Assembly (NCBI RefSeq): GCF_029319185.1
Contig: NZ_CP119754.1
Location: 3,038,001 to 3,102,000 of the forward strand
DNA length: 64,000 nucleotides
Direction: 5' to 3'
Source: Superficieibacter sp. HKU1
GTDB lineage: Bacteria; Pseudomonadota; Gammaproteobacteria; Enterobacterales; Enterobacteriaceae
A model generated the notes under the pieces. It was not told the DNA's origin and did no database searches. It saw nothing but the letters and a program-made list of their open reading frames with translations. The translations under genes were made by a program, and so were the position numbers. Positions 36,221 to 45,611 of this stretch are shown here, in pieces; positions within the stretch are counted from its first letter, which is position 1, and each line of letters begins with the position of its first letter.

Positions 36221-36763
36221 TCAGAAGCTGGCATTCACGCCGACGTAAGGGCCGTCTGCCACCGCGCTGTCGCGGTCACCATCTTTACCGGACAGATTGA
36301 TATAGCGATAACCGGCTTCAACGCTTAACGGACGCATGATGGTCATACGCGCACCCGCGTTAGCTTCCTGGTAATCTTTCACCCCGCTGGAGAGGGAGTC
36401 AGGAGAATAGTAATACTCGCCAAACAGACGGAAACGATCGCCGATTTTCCACTGCAGGCCACCGCCAACTGCCGCGGCATAGCCCTCATCGCCTTGCTGA
36501 GGATTAAGGTAAACACCTTTTCCGCCAGCGGTCGCCAAAAACGGACCCAGCGGAATATTTAAACCTAAGCCCAGCCCAGCGATATCGCCGTCATCATCGT
36601 TATGCGCCCAGTTGCCGGTCATGGCCAGGCCAGTAGACTCGGTGCCCAACCCTACGTCGATATTGGTGTAATCCTCACCGGCCTGGCCGCTAATGCTAAG
36701 CGCGTTAGCGGCAGCAGAAACAAAAAGCAGTCCACATACGCCTACCAGAATTCTTTTTTTCAT
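36221..36763 (-). CDS. yfaZ: YfaZ-family outer membrane protein
   Basis: A 180-residue exported protein. The signal peptide MKKRILVGVCGLLFVSAAANA supports the ATG at 36763 over an upstream extension of 25 residues. The mature part alternates glycine and aromatic residues in short amphipathic strands (LGLGLNIPLGPFLA, FRLFGEYYYSP, YRYINLSGK) and ends in Phe (VNASF), as expected for a small beta-barrel. Function is unknown; the family is named after this locus and is often labelled a predicted porin. Confidence 0.9.
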   Translation of the reverse strand: MKKRILVGVCGLLFVSAAANALSISGQAGEDYTNIDVGLGTESTGLAMTGNWAHNDDDGDIAGLGLGLNIPLGPFLATAGGKGVYLNPQQGDEGYAAAVGGGLQWKIGDRFRLFGEYYYSPDSLSSGVKDYQEANAGARMTIMRPLSVEAGYRYINLSGKDGDRDSAVADGPYVGVNASF

Positions 36764-37148
36764 TGTATTGCTTCCACACAAATGCAAAGTAAACATCCCA
36801 AAACGCCGGGATTGTACAGCTGAATCAGAGAGAAGCAATGCACGAAAAACGCGATCGCAGGTAATAAATGTAAAACAGGATTACCGCCAGGTTGAGAGGT
36901 ACAAGGTATGGTTGTAATAGCGAAAGACAAATTGCGTGAGATCAATATTTTGCTTACAAATATGCTCTAGATTAATTTCTTAAATTAAACGGAAATTAAA
37001 TATTTTTTTAACATTTATATCCTGAATAATTCGAGTTGCATCATACAGTAGGCAAATGAATATATCTCCAGGGACATCGATAATGATGAAACTGGGATAA
37101 ATAAGCCTGATGCAGTTTGAAGTATGACGGATATGTCGGGAGATAAAG
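36764..37148. other. yfaZ-katA intergenic region
   Basis: 385 bp, AT-rich, holding the divergent promoters of yfaZ and the catalase gene. The only structure seen is an AT-rich inverted repeat (TTAATTTC at 36972-36979 with GAAATTAA at 36992-36999) followed by a T run. In E. coli and Salmonella the nudI-arn-pmrD block occupies the other side of yfaZ, toward menE; no remnant is visible here. Confidence 0.5.
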
Positions 37149-38597
37149 ATGAGCAAAAAAGGATTAACCACCTCCGCTGGCGCACCGGTTGCGCATAATA
37201 ATAACGTCGCCACTGCCGGTCCTCGCGGTCCCATGCTGTTACAGGACGTCTGGTTTCTGGAAAAGCTGGCACACTTTGACCGCGAGGTGATCCCGGAACG
37301 TCGTATGCACGCCAAAGGCTCTGGTGCGTATGGTACGTTTACCGTCACCCAGGATATTACCCGTTACACACGCGCTAACCTATTTTCTGCGGTTGGCAAA
37401 AAAACCGATCTGTTTTTACGCTTCTCTACCGTCGCAGGTGAGCGCGGCGCGGCAGATGCCGAACGCGACATTCGCGGTTTCTCGATTAAATTTTATACCG
37501 AAGAAGGCAACTGGGATTTAGTCGGTAATAACACGCCGGTGTTTTATCTGCGCGATCCGCTAAAATTCCCGGACCTGAATCACGTAGTGAAACGCGATCC
37601 GCGCACCAACCTGCGCAATCCGACCTATAAATGGGATTTCTTTTCGCATTTGCCGGAATCGCTGCATCAATTGACCATTGATTTCAGCGATCGCGGTCTG
37701 CCCTTCTCGTATCGCACGATGCATGGTTTTGGTAGTCATACGTTTAGTTTTATTAACCATAACAACGAACGCTTCTGGGTGAAGTTCCACCTGAAATCCC
37801 GGCAGGGGATTGCCAACCTGATGGACGATGAGGCCAAACGGCTGGTGGCAGAAGATCGGGAAAGCTCGCAGCGTGATTTGTTTGATTCCATTGAAAAAGG
37901 CGATTTCCCGCGCTGGACATTTTACGTGCAGATCATGCCAGAGGCTGAGGCATCAAACGTGCCTTACAACCCGTTCGATCTGACGAAAGTCTGGCCGCAC
38001 GGGGATTATCCGCTGATTGAAGTTGGCGTGCTGGAACTGAACCGTAACCCGGACAACTATTTTGCCGAGGTGGAACAGGTGGCGATGTCGCCCGCTAACG
38101 TGGTACCGGGCATTGGTTTCTCTCCGGATCGCATGTTGCAGGGCCGTCTGTTTTCCTATGGCGATGCGCACCGCTACCGTCTCGGCGTCAATCACCATCA
38201 GATCCCGGTGAATGCCCCGCGCTGCCCGTTCCATAACTACCATCGCGATGGCGCGATGCGCGTGGACGGCAACAGCGGCAACGGTCCAACCTACGAACCG
38301 AATAGCTTTGGCGTGTTCCAGGAGCAGCCGGATTACAGCGAACCGCCGTTAAGCCTGGAAGGTGCAGCCGATCACTGGAATCACCGCGAAGATACCGACT
38401 ATTTCAGCCAGCCGCGTAAGCTGTATGAGTTACTGAGCGAAGAGGAGCATCAGCGGATGTTCGCCCGCATTGCCGGGGATATGAAAGATGTGCCGGAGTT
38501 TATTCAGCAGCGGCAGATTGGCTTATTTAGTGAAGTGCATCCGGAGTACGGCGCAGGCGTGGCGGCCGCGCTGGCGGCATTGAAGGAAGCAAACTAA
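37149..38597 (+). CDS. katA: Small-subunit (clade 3) heme catalase
   Basis: A 482-residue monofunctional catalase that splits hydrogen peroxide into water and oxygen. Catalytic His54 is in RRMHAKGSGAYG, Asn127 in LVGNNTPVF, and the heme-iron ligand Tyr337 in RLFSYGDAHRYRLG. The NADPH-binding small-subunit layout and length match KatA-type clade 3 enzymes, not the larger E. coli KatE (~750 residues) or bifunctional KatG. A strong ribosome site, GGGAG, is 5-6 bases upstream. There is no signal peptide. It occupies the place of nudI-arn-pmrD between yfaZ and menE. Confidence 0.95.
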   Translation: MSKKGLTTSAGAPVAHNNNVATAGPRGPMLLQDVWFLEKLAHFDREVIPERRMHAKGSGAYGTFTVTQDITRYTRANLFSAVGKKTDLFLRFSTVAGERGAADAERDIRGFSIKFYTEEGNWDLVGNNTPVFYLRDPLKFPDLNHVVKRDPRTNLRNPTYKWDFFSHLPESLHQLTIDFSDRGLPFSYRTMHGFGSHTFSFINHNNERFWVKFHLKSRQGIANLMDDEAKRLVAEDRESSQRDLFDSIEKGDFPRWTFYVQIMPEAEASNVPYNPFDLTKVWPHGDYPLIEVGVLELNRNPDNYFAEVEQVAMSPANVVPGIGFSPDRMLQGRLFSYGDAHRYRLGVNHHQIPVNAPRCPFHNYHRDGAMRVDGNSGNGPTYEPNSFGVFQEQPDYSEPPLSLEGAADHWNHREDTDYFSQPRKLYELLSEEEHQRMFARIAGDMKDVPEFIQQRQIGLFSEVHPEYGAGVAAALAALKEAN

Positions 38598-38615
38598 TCA
38601 CCCGAAGGGGCTTTA

Positions 38616-38800
38616 TGCCGGGCGGCGCTGTGCTTGCCCGGCCTGTAAAATTCTGCCATATCAATGAGCTGGCATTGTCACCGCATTGCCGGGTGGCGGC
38701 TTCGCCTTACCCGGCCTACATTTCATTGGTGGTTTGGGGATCATTGCGGGGTGGAGATTTCATTACTCGTAGGCCCGGGCAAGCGCAGCGCCGCCGGGCA
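38616..38800. repeat. BIME: three REP units between katA and menE
   Basis: REP units at 38616-38645 and 38687-38719 (TGCCGGGTGGCG type, same direction) and 38769-38800 (reverse) share the GCCGGGYGGCG core, its complementary arm and a GCC-TAC end. They lie in the 258-bp gap between convergent stop codons, the usual location of such mosaics. Confidence 0.9.
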
Positions 38801-38855
38801 TGTTGTGCGCTGGTGCGTCGTTTAACACCATGCCAAAAACCTTCACCTCGTCTGC

Positions 38856-40214
38856 TTATTGCCCTGCTACCCACGCCTGTAACGCCTGCCGGGAGATTTT
38901 GATCCCCCCGGTCTTGAGCGTATCGGGCAGTGGCAGCCAGCGTACCGGCTGCTGAAAACCGGCGAGTTTGTCTTTAACCCACAGGGATAGCTGCGCGCTA
39001 TTCAATGGCGTATCGCTCTCCACCACCGCCACCGGGCGTTGGCCAAATTCCGGGTCCGCGACGGGCACCACAAATACCTGCATCACCTGCGGGTGCGCGG
39101 CAATAACCCGCTCCACCTCTTCCGGCTGAACGCCCTCCCCGCCGCTGAAAAAGAGATTATCCAGCCTGCCGAGAATGGTTAGCCTGCCGTCACGCAGTTC
39201 ACCGCAGTCGCGGGTGGCAAACCAGCCCTGGTCGTTTACCAGCGGCAATACGTTTCCGTCACGCCAGTAACCTTCAGCCATACTGGCGGCACGCAGCCAG
39301 ACTTCGCCGTTGACCAGTTGTATTTCTCGCCCCGGCAACGGCGTACCCACATCGGCCAGACCGTCCGCTTCCTTCGCGCAAACCGTTGAGGCGAATTCCG
39401 TCAGACCATAGCCGCACCAGCTGCGAATGCCGCGCTGCTGCGCCTTGCGGGTCAACTCAACCGGGATCGCCGCCCCGCCCAATAATACGGCTTTCAGCGC
39501 GATGCGGGCATCGTTCTCTAACAGCCGCCAGAGTTGCGTCGGCACCAGGGAAGCATGAGTACATCCTTCAAGCGCCTGCTCCAGTGGCTGCTTCACGCGC
39601 ACCGTCAGCCGCGCACCCGCCCGTAACCAGCGCCAGAGTATTCCCTGCCCGGAGACGTGAAACAGCGGCAGCGAGAGCAGCCAGTCGTCGTCACGGGCAA
39701 AGGGGATCATCGCCAGCACGCCTTTGGCGCTGGCAAGATGCGCCTCGCAGGTATGCACCGCCGCTTTCGGCAGGCCCGTTGAGCCGGAGGTCAAGGTCAT
39801 TGAGGCCAGACGCTGAGGCTGCCAGACGACGGCATCCTGTCCTTCCGTTTCTTCCAGTCTTAACGCGGTGAGACCGGGAAAATGCCCATCGCTTTCCGCA
39901 TCCAGCGCATGATGCAACGTCAGCCGGGGCAGCAGCCGATCCAGCAACGGCTGAGGTAACTGCGGATTGACTGGCAGTACTCTTGCGCCGCACTGCAACA
40001 GCGCCAGCCATGACAGGAGCACCGAAGGATGATTCGCGCCGCGTAACATCACGCCATCGCCCTCGCGCACGCCCTGCGCCGCAAAGCCTGCCGCCAGGGC
40101 GTCAATGCGCAGGCACAGCGTACTCCAGCTTAACGTCTGGTTGTCGAGACGCAGCGCCTGCGCCTCGCCCCGCAGCCGTCGCCAGTGTCGCCACGGCCAG
40201 TCGGTAAAGATCAT
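38856..40214 (-). CDS. menE: o-Succinylbenzoate--CoA ligase
   Basis: A 452-residue acyl-CoA synthetase that activates o-succinylbenzoate in menaquinone synthesis. The adenylate-forming P-loop is SMTLTSGSTGLPKAAVH; YGLTEFASTVC and the hinge motif GRLDNLFFSGGEGVQPEEVE follow. The catalytic Lys lies in LKTGGIKISRQ. I place the start at ATG 40214 because MIFTDWPWRHWR matches E. coli; it overlaps the menC stop by four bases. It is the last gene of menDHBCE. Confidence 0.97.
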   Translation of the reverse strand: MIFTDWPWRHWRRLRGEAQALRLDNQTLSWSTLCLRIDALAAGFAAQGVREGDGVMLRGANHPSVLLSWLALLQCGARVLPVNPQLPQPLLDRLLPRLTLHHALDAESDGHFPGLTALRLEETEGQDAVVWQPQRLASMTLTSGSTGLPKAAVHTCEAHLASAKGVLAMIPFARDDDWLLSLPLFHVSGQGILWRWLRAGARLTVRVKQPLEQALEGCTHASLVPTQLWRLLENDARIALKAVLLGGAAIPVELTRKAQQRGIRSWCGYGLTEFASTVCAKEADGLADVGTPLPGREIQLVNGEVWLRAASMAEGYWRDGNVLPLVNDQGWFATRDCGELRDGRLTILGRLDNLFFSGGEGVQPEEVERVIAAHPQVMQVFVVPVADPEFGQRPVAVVESDTPLNSAQLSLWVKDKLAGFQQPVRWLPLPDTLKTGGIKISRQALQAWVAGQ

Positions 40215-41176
40215 AGCAGCGGCTCCAGCGCGCATTTATCCAGGCACGGTAACGGGCTGCCGGGCCAACGGCGAAGCAATTGCGATTGCATCAAACTCAG
40301 GGTATCAAGACCGGGAATCGTCTGCGGCGTCAGCCAGGCGGCAATGCGTGCCAGCTGGGTCAGCCCTAAGCTGGACTCAATCGACGAACTGATCACCGCC
40401 GTCAACCCCAGCGCGTGGGCGGCGTTGACCTGCTCACGCACCTTTTGCACACTGCCGGTTAATGTCGGCTTGATGATAACCGCCCGCAGTCCGGGCTCCG
40501 CAGCAAACACAAAATCCGCCTCGCGCAGGCTTTCGTCCCACGCGATACCGATTCCGCTTTCCCCGGCAAACGCGCGGGAATCTTCGCGGGTTTTGCATGG
40601 CTCCTCCAGAAAGGCAATGCGATCACGCCAGGCAGGGTTAACGTATTTAGCAAACTGCTGCGCCTTGAGCGGCGTCCAGGCGCGGTTGGCGTCAAGCCGA
40701 AGTTGCAGATCCGGAATGGCTTCCAGCAGCAGGTTGACCACCATACCGTCACGCACCGCCTCATACAAACCGACTTTCACCTTCGCCACTTTCTCGCCGG
40801 GCATCGCGGCCAGCACCGGCAGAAGCTCATCCGGATCGCCGGTGCACAGCGGTGCGGCGCGATAGTCCGCCGCCTGCGGTAGCTCGCCGTTCAGCTCAGC
40901 CAGCGCGCAGCTGGTGCCAAACGCTACCGAAGGGAGGACGGGCACGTCAGTCTCGCCGTACTGCTGCCAGCGCTGCGCCCACTGAAGCAGTTCAGCCTGC
41001 GCCTCTTCCCGGGTTTCCTGACTGAACCCGGGCAGCGGGGAGATCTCTCCCCACCCTTCGCGCTCACCGTCACGCAGGCATAAAAACAGACCGTCGCGGG
41101 TTTTTAAACGCCGGTCCCGCAGTACGACGCCCGCGTCCATCGGGATCTGCCAACGCCAGACCTGTGCGCGACGCAT
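40211..41176 (-). CDS. menC: o-Succinylbenzoate synthase
   Basis: A 321-residue enolase-superfamily enzyme that dehydrates SHCHC to o-succinylbenzoate. The catalytic lysine is in the EKVAKVKVGLY motif near residue 133, metal ligands are in LRLDANRAW, LEEPCK and AWDESL, and the second lysine is in VIIKPTLTGS. Start and stop overlap menB and menE respectively (TAATG and ATGA), so the operon is translationally coupled. Confidence 0.97.
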   Translation of the reverse strand: MRRAQVWRWQIPMDAGVVLRDRRLKTRDGLFLCLRDGEREGWGEISPLPGFSQETREEAQAELLQWAQRWQQYGETDVPVLPSVAFGTSCALAELNGELPQAADYRAAPLCTGDPDELLPVLAAMPGEKVAKVKVGLYEAVRDGMVVNLLLEAIPDLQLRLDANRAWTPLKAQQFAKYVNPAWRDRIAFLEEPCKTREDSRAFAGESGIGIAWDESLREADFVFAAEPGLRAVIIKPTLTGSVQKVREQVNAAHALGLTAVISSSIESSLGLTQLARIAAWLTPQTIPGLDTLSLMQSQLLRRWPGSPLPCLDKCALEPLL

Positions 41177-42033
41177 TATGGGTTCCGTTTGAATTTACTG
41201 AAGTCAGGCTGACGCTTCTGATTAAACGCGTTGCGTCCTTCCTGCCCTTCTTCAGTCATATAGAACAGCATAGTGGCGTTACCCGCCAGCTCCTGCAATC
41301 CAGCCTGACCATCGCAGTCAGCATTCAGCGCGGCTTTCAGGCAGCGCAGCGCCATCGGGCTGTTTTGCAGCATCTCACGACACCAGCGCACGGTCTCTTT
41401 TTCGAGATCCGCCAGCGGAACCACGGTGTTAACCAGGCCCATATCCAGCGCCTGTTTTGCATCGTACTGGCGACACAGGAACCAGATTTCACGCGCTTTT
41501 TTCTGCCCGACGATACGCGCCATGTAAGACGCACCCCAGCCGCCGTCAAACGAACCTACTTTCGGCCCGGTCTGACCAAAAATTGCATTTTCAGCGGCAA
41601 TCGTCAGATCGCACATCATATGCAGCACGTGACCACCGCCAATGGAATAGCCAGCCACCATCGCCACCACCGGTTTTGGACAAGTCCGGATCTGGCGCTG
41701 GAAATCCAGTACGTTCAGATGATGAACGCCAGAATCATCCTGATAGCCGCCGTAGTCACCGCGTACTTTCTGATCGCCACCGGCACAGAAAGCCCGATCG
41801 CCTTCGCCGGTCAGAATGATCGCCCCGATATTGTCATCGTAGCGGGCATCGGCCAGCGCCTGAATCATCTCTTTAACGGTCAGAGGACGAAACGCATTGC
41901 GCACCTGCGGACGATTAATGGTGATTTTGGCGATGCCATCAGCAGATTTTTGATAGCGAATATCGGTGTAACCTTCCGAACAGTCCTGCCATTCAGCGGG
42001 GGCGTAAAGCATGTTTTCATCAGGATAAATCAT
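41176..42033 (-). CDS. menB: 1,4-Dihydroxy-2-naphthoyl-CoA synthase
   Basis: A 285-residue crotonase-fold enzyme that closes the naphthoquinone ring from o-succinylbenzoyl-CoA. The oxyanion-hole segments are FCAGGDQKVRGDYGGY and GYSIGGGHVLHMMCDL, and SFDGGWGASYMARIVGQKKAREIW is diagnostic of MenB. The length equals the E. coli protein. It lies 14 bp after menH. Confidence 0.98.
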   Translation of the reverse strand: MIYPDENMLYAPAEWQDCSEGYTDIRYQKSADGIAKITINRPQVRNAFRPLTVKEMIQALADARYDDNIGAIILTGEGDRAFCAGGDQKVRGDYGGYQDDSGVHHLNVLDFQRQIRTCPKPVVAMVAGYSIGGGHVLHMMCDLTIAAENAIFGQTGPKVGSFDGGWGASYMARIVGQKKAREIWFLCRQYDAKQALDMGLVNTVVPLADLEKETVRWCREMLQNSPMALRCLKAALNADCDGQAGLQELAGNATMLFYMTEEGQEGRNAFNQKRQPDFSKFKRNP

Positions 42034-42047
42034 CTTGTTTCCTTAGA

Positions 42048-42809
42048 TCAGAGTGGCAATAGCTGCACCAGAGCGGCCGCAACGCCAGCGGGTGCTTCCC
42101 GGTGGGCGTTATGTCCGGCGGCAGAAATACAGTGGCAAGGCACGTTAAGTTCATCAGCAATCGCCCTGAACTTCGCGTCACGCTCGCCGCAGAGATACCA
42201 GAAGGGAAAATCCCGGGCATGGAGTGCCGGGCGTAAATCAGGCTGCACCGCCAGCGAGGTCGCCAGCAGCATATCCGCCAGCGCCGGACCGTTATTCTGC
42301 TGGCGGAGTAAAACCAGTTCATCACGCTGCGCGGCGGTAAGCGAGGCAAAAACGGGCTGCTGATACCAGAGCGCAAAAACCTCGTCGAGCGGCGGGTGAC
42401 GAAAGCGCCCGGCCCAGCGCTGGTCTGAGAGCCAGCGATCGTGGCGGGCTGTGTCATCCTGCAAGCCCGGATGCCCGCCCTCCACCACCACGCCCCGCAA
42501 TCCGGGCCATTTGGACTGGCAAGCCCAGTGCATCGCAACGCGGCCGCCGAGCGAGTACCCCACCAGCCAGACTTCAAGTATGTTGTAACTAATTAGCGTA
42601 GCGGTAAGCGCCGCATCCACGTCGGCGAAATCATCAACCCGCAGCGCCGCTGAACCGCCGTGACCGGGCAAATCAATATAGAGACGCGAATAGTCCTGAA
42701 ACTGCTCCCCGATTTCACGCCATTCGCGGTGGTCGCCGGAAAAACCGTGCAGGAAAACCAGCCAGGGCTTCGTCGCCGATCCACGTTTGGCCACCGCATG
42801 GAGTTTCAC
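42048..42809 (-). CDS. menH: SHCHC synthase MenH
   Basis: A 253-residue alpha/beta hydrolase-fold lyase that eliminates pyruvate from SEPHCHC in menaquinone synthesis. The triad residues are Ser86 in GYSLGGR, an Asp near 211 in CGERDAKF and His233 in AAGHNAHRE. The oxyanion motif FLHGFSGDH lies near residue 20. The start overlaps the menD stop by four bases (ATGA). Confidence 0.97.
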   Translation of the reverse strand: MKLHAVAKRGSATKPWLVFLHGFSGDHREWREIGEQFQDYSRLYIDLPGHGGSAALRVDDFADVDAALTATLISYNILEVWLVGYSLGGRVAMHWACQSKWPGLRGVVVEGGHPGLQDDTARHDRWLSDQRWAGRFRHPPLDEVFALWYQQPVFASLTAAQRDELVLLRQQNNGPALADMLLATSLAVQPDLRPALHARDFPFWYLCGERDAKFRAIADELNVPCHCISAAGHNAHREAPAGVAAALVQLLPL

Positions 42810-44476
42810 AGCTGGCTTACCTGGGCAAGAAGATGCTGCAGGGTCTGCGCCCCGTCGGTGCCGTTCACCACCACCTCAACAATCGTTGCAGAAGGCATTC
42901 GCCATGCCCCCGCCAGCGCATCTTCAAACGCTTCCCAGTCACTGACGCGGGCATAGCCGAGGCCAAACATTGCCGCCGCATGATCAAAGTGAAGGTTTTG
43001 CGGCATCGTGTAGAAACGTTCGCGTTCGTTAACCGGGGTCGGCAGCAGGGAAAATATCTGCCCGCCGTTGTTATTGACCACGATAAGCACCAGCGGTGCT
43101 GAGACCTGACGCAGCAGCGCCAGGCTATTAAGATCGTACAAGGCCGATAAATCACCAACCATCGCCAGCGTCGGTCTGGCGCTGGCACGCTGAACACCCG
43201 CCGCGGTGGCGATCAGCCCGTCAATGCCGCTGGCCCCGCGATTGCTGTACACCGGATAGCCAGCGGGAAGCTGGCCCAGGGCGTCAATCAGACGCACCAC
43301 CAGGCTGTTGCCGACAAAAAGCTGCCCCTGTTCCGGCAGATAGTCGCTGATACGGTGCGCCAGCTGTGCTTCGCCAAACGTCTCGCGACTGGCCTGCACT
43401 TTCTGCCATGCCTGCTGCGCCAGCTGCGGAACGGCCACGCACCAGGGCTGGCGTTTTTCTGCCGGATGCGTCGCCAGCCAGTCGCTTACCGTGCTGACCA
43501 GTCGACGTCCACGGTGCTGTGCCGGATCAAGACGTCCGGTAAGATTATCGACCAGCCAGTACTCTTCCGGCGCGCAGCTCATTTGCCACTGCAACAGCCG
43601 TTTCCCGGTCAGACTGCTGCCGAACTGCACCACGATCTGCGCCTGCTGAAGCTCGCTGACGGCACGCGAATTGCCAAGCCATAAATCCGCGCAGGGCAGC
43701 GGCTGCCCGGTCTGCGCCAGCACATCGCCAATCAGCGGCCAGCCCAGCGTTTTCGCCCATTCCGCAACCTGTTTTCCCTCGCTCGCGCTCATTCTGCCGG
43801 CAATCACCACACCGCGTTTTTGCCGCCAGTAAAACCAGTCGCGCTGGGTCTCGCTCTTAAGCGTCAGGGTACTCTGTAGCCAGGGCTTTTCATCCTGCCA
43901 CCAGTCGCCCAGCGCCTGTTGCCACGCCAGGTCGGTCTCATCCATTTCACCGTACAACGGCTCGGCAAAAGGACAGTTAATATGGACGCCGCCCGCGTGC
44001 AGAGTGCCGAGCGCGTTGTCAATGGAGGACACCAGCCATCTGGCAGGAATATCCGGGCTGGGGCGAGGCAGAGACAGCGATCCGGCAGGATGAGTGGCAA
44101 ACATGCCCGGCTGACGAATCGCCTGGTTTGCGCCGCAATCAATCAGCTCCGGTGGACGGTCGGCGGTGAGAAGAATAAGTTTTTCACCGGTCAGCCCCGC
44201 CTCAATCAGTGCCGGATAGAGATTCGCCACCGCCGTTCCGGAGGTGACAATCACCGCTACCGGCTCGCCGCTGACTTTTGCCAGCCCGAGCGCCAGATGT
44301 CCCAGCCCACGCTCATCAAAATGGGTGTGCGGGATAAGCGTTCGGTTTGCCGCCGCCGCAAGCGTCAGCGGCGTGGAGCGGGAGCCGGGTGCGATACATA
44401 CATGCCGTACGCCGTGACGCGTTAAGGCTTCAAGAATGACCGTCGCCCAGCGTCGGTTAAATGCGCTTACTGACAT
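42806..44476 (-). CDS. menD: SEPHCHC synthase MenD
   Basis: A 556-residue thiamine-diphosphate enzyme that joins isochorismate and 2-oxoglutarate in the first committed menaquinone step. It shows the N-terminal PYR domain (CIAPGSRSTPL, HFDERGLGHLALGLAK) and the C-terminal PP domain with GDLSALYDLNSL and VVNNNGGQIFS. The ATG at 44476 gives the known length and start MSVSAFNRRWA. In E. coli menF lies immediately upstream in the operon; here menD is preceded by a 248-bp gap and elaB, so menD is the first gene of its operon. Confidence 0.98.
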   Translation of the reverse strand: MSVSAFNRRWATVILEALTRHGVRHVCIAPGSRSTPLTLAAAANRTLIPHTHFDERGLGHLALGLAKVSGEPVAVIVTSGTAVANLYPALIEAGLTGEKLILLTADRPPELIDCGANQAIRQPGMFATHPAGSLSLPRPSPDIPARWLVSSIDNALGTLHAGGVHINCPFAEPLYGEMDETDLAWQQALGDWWQDEKPWLQSTLTLKSETQRDWFYWRQKRGVVIAGRMSASEGKQVAEWAKTLGWPLIGDVLAQTGQPLPCADLWLGNSRAVSELQQAQIVVQFGSSLTGKRLLQWQMSCAPEEYWLVDNLTGRLDPAQHRGRRLVSTVSDWLATHPAEKRQPWCVAVPQLAQQAWQKVQASRETFGEAQLAHRISDYLPEQGQLFVGNSLVVRLIDALGQLPAGYPVYSNRGASGIDGLIATAAGVQRASARPTLAMVGDLSALYDLNSLALLRQVSAPLVLIVVNNNGGQIFSLLPTPVNERERFYTMPQNLHFDHAAAMFGLGYARVSDWEAFEDALAGAWRMPSATIVEVVVNGTDGAQTLQHLLAQVSQL

Positions 44477-44670
44477 AAATTTGTCCGCTATCAATATTGC
44501 GACACATTATAAATAATAGAAAATGATGAATTTTTGATATGGGTCGGGATTGTGTGAGTCATTGCAACAAAAGCGGCAATAAATCCGGTCACGCGGTTTC
44601 AAGAGAGAGAAGGAAGATCGTGGGCTATACAGTCAGGGAATCAAACGTCTCCTGCTTAAAACCCGGCAAT

Positions 44671-44702
44671 TATAAAGGGTACTGCCGTAAAAGGCAGTAC
44701 CC
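44671..44702 (-). terminator. Rho-independent terminator of elaB
   Basis: GGGTACTGCC (44677-44686) pairs perfectly with GGCAGTACCC (44693-44702). Read on the minus strand it is followed by TTTATA. It lies 22 bp after the elaB stop. The rest of the elaB-menD gap, 44477-44670, probably holds the menD promoter. Confidence 0.75.
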
Positions 44703-44724
44703 ATGAGGAGGGAGCGTCAGAAAA

Positions 44725-45027
44725 TTAGCCGCGAAGCAGCAGACCCAGTACCAGACCCGCTGCTGCACCGATACCCACGCCCTGCCACGGTTTTTCACGC
44801 ACGTAGTCATCGGCGCGGTAAGCAACTTGTTTTGCCCGGTAATAATAGGTGTCAGACGCCTGGCTTACGCGGTTTTTCACGTCTTCCAGAGACTGCTCGG
44901 CGCGGGCTTTCAGCTCAATGTATTTCTGATCGGTAGGATCCCCGGAGGAGCGCAGTACTTCCTCCAGCGTCTCGCTCAGAAGAGTCAGATCGTCGTCGAT
45001 TCGTGATTCATAAGAGTGATAAGACAT
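44725..45027 (-). CDS. elaB: ElaB, tail-anchored ribosome/membrane-associated protein
   Basis: A 100-residue DUF883 protein. A long amphipathic, mostly helical part (DDDLTLLSETLEEVLRSSGD, then LKARAEQSLEDVKNRVSQA) ends in a C-terminal membrane anchor, GVGIGAAAGLVLGLLLRG. ElaB and its relative YqjD are stationary-phase inner-membrane proteins; YqjD binds ribosomes, and ElaB is linked to stress tolerance. The sequence aligns with E. coli ElaB over its whole length. Confidence 0.95.
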   Translation of the reverse strand: MSYHSYESRIDDDLTLLSETLEEVLRSSGDPTDQKYIELKARAEQSLEDVKNRVSQASDTYYYRAKQVAYRADDYVREKPWQGVGIGAAAGLVLGLLLRG

Positions 45028-45083
45028 TTGCTTTCTCCATGTTTTACAAGGCCAGTCAGTTAACTATAGACAATGACTTTGCG

Positions 45084-45545
45084 TTACGCCTGGTCAACTT
45101 CGCGTGCCATGCCGATATGCGGAATATCATCCTCAAGATAAATGTCCGTCACCGGGCGGAAGCCGAACCGGGCATAGAAATTTTGCAAATGAGCCTGCGC
45201 GCTCAGGTATAACGCGTGCTGCGGCCAGTGCTGCTCGCAGCTTGCCACCGCTCTGGAGAGAAGCTGATACCCCAGTTTTTCACCGCGAACCGCCTCGCTG
45301 ACAATCACCCGGCCAATCACCACCGGGTCATATTCGCTGTCACTTTTCAGAATCCTCGCATACGCCACCAGCGTATTATCGCGCCAGCCGAGGAGATGCC
45401 GGTTCTCGCCCACCAGATCGTCATCATCAATATCCAGATACGGACAGTTTTGTTCAACGACAAAGACTTCACAGCGCAGTTTGAGCAACGCATAAAGCTG
45501 AGGAACGGTTAACTGCGAATGATGAAGATCCTGCCACTGAATCAT
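45084..45545 (-). CDS. elaA: GNAT-family acetyltransferase ElaA
   Basis: A 153-residue GNAT-fold protein. The acetyl-CoA-binding region is VIGRVIVSEAVRGEKLGYQLLSRAV, followed by LYLSAQAHLQNFYARFGFRPV; DIPHIGMARE closes the protein. The substrate is not established. It is divergent from rbn and upstream of elaB on the same strand. Confidence 0.95.
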   Translation of the reverse strand: MIQWQDLHHSQLTVPQLYALLKLRCEVFVVEQNCPYLDIDDDDLVGENRHLLGWRDNTLVAYARILKSDSEYDPVVIGRVIVSEAVRGEKLGYQLLSRAVASCEQHWPQHALYLSAQAHLQNFYARFGFRPVTDIYLEDDIPHIGMAREVDQA

Positions 45546-45611
45546 GCCGTGCTCCTTAATGAGATCGTCGCGTTATAATAAGGTTTTCATACGCGGCGAG
45601 GATAACAATTG

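Noticed and set aside
41164..42363. 399-codon plus-strand frame
   Set aside because: It is antisense to menB and menH, both of which have intact active sites.
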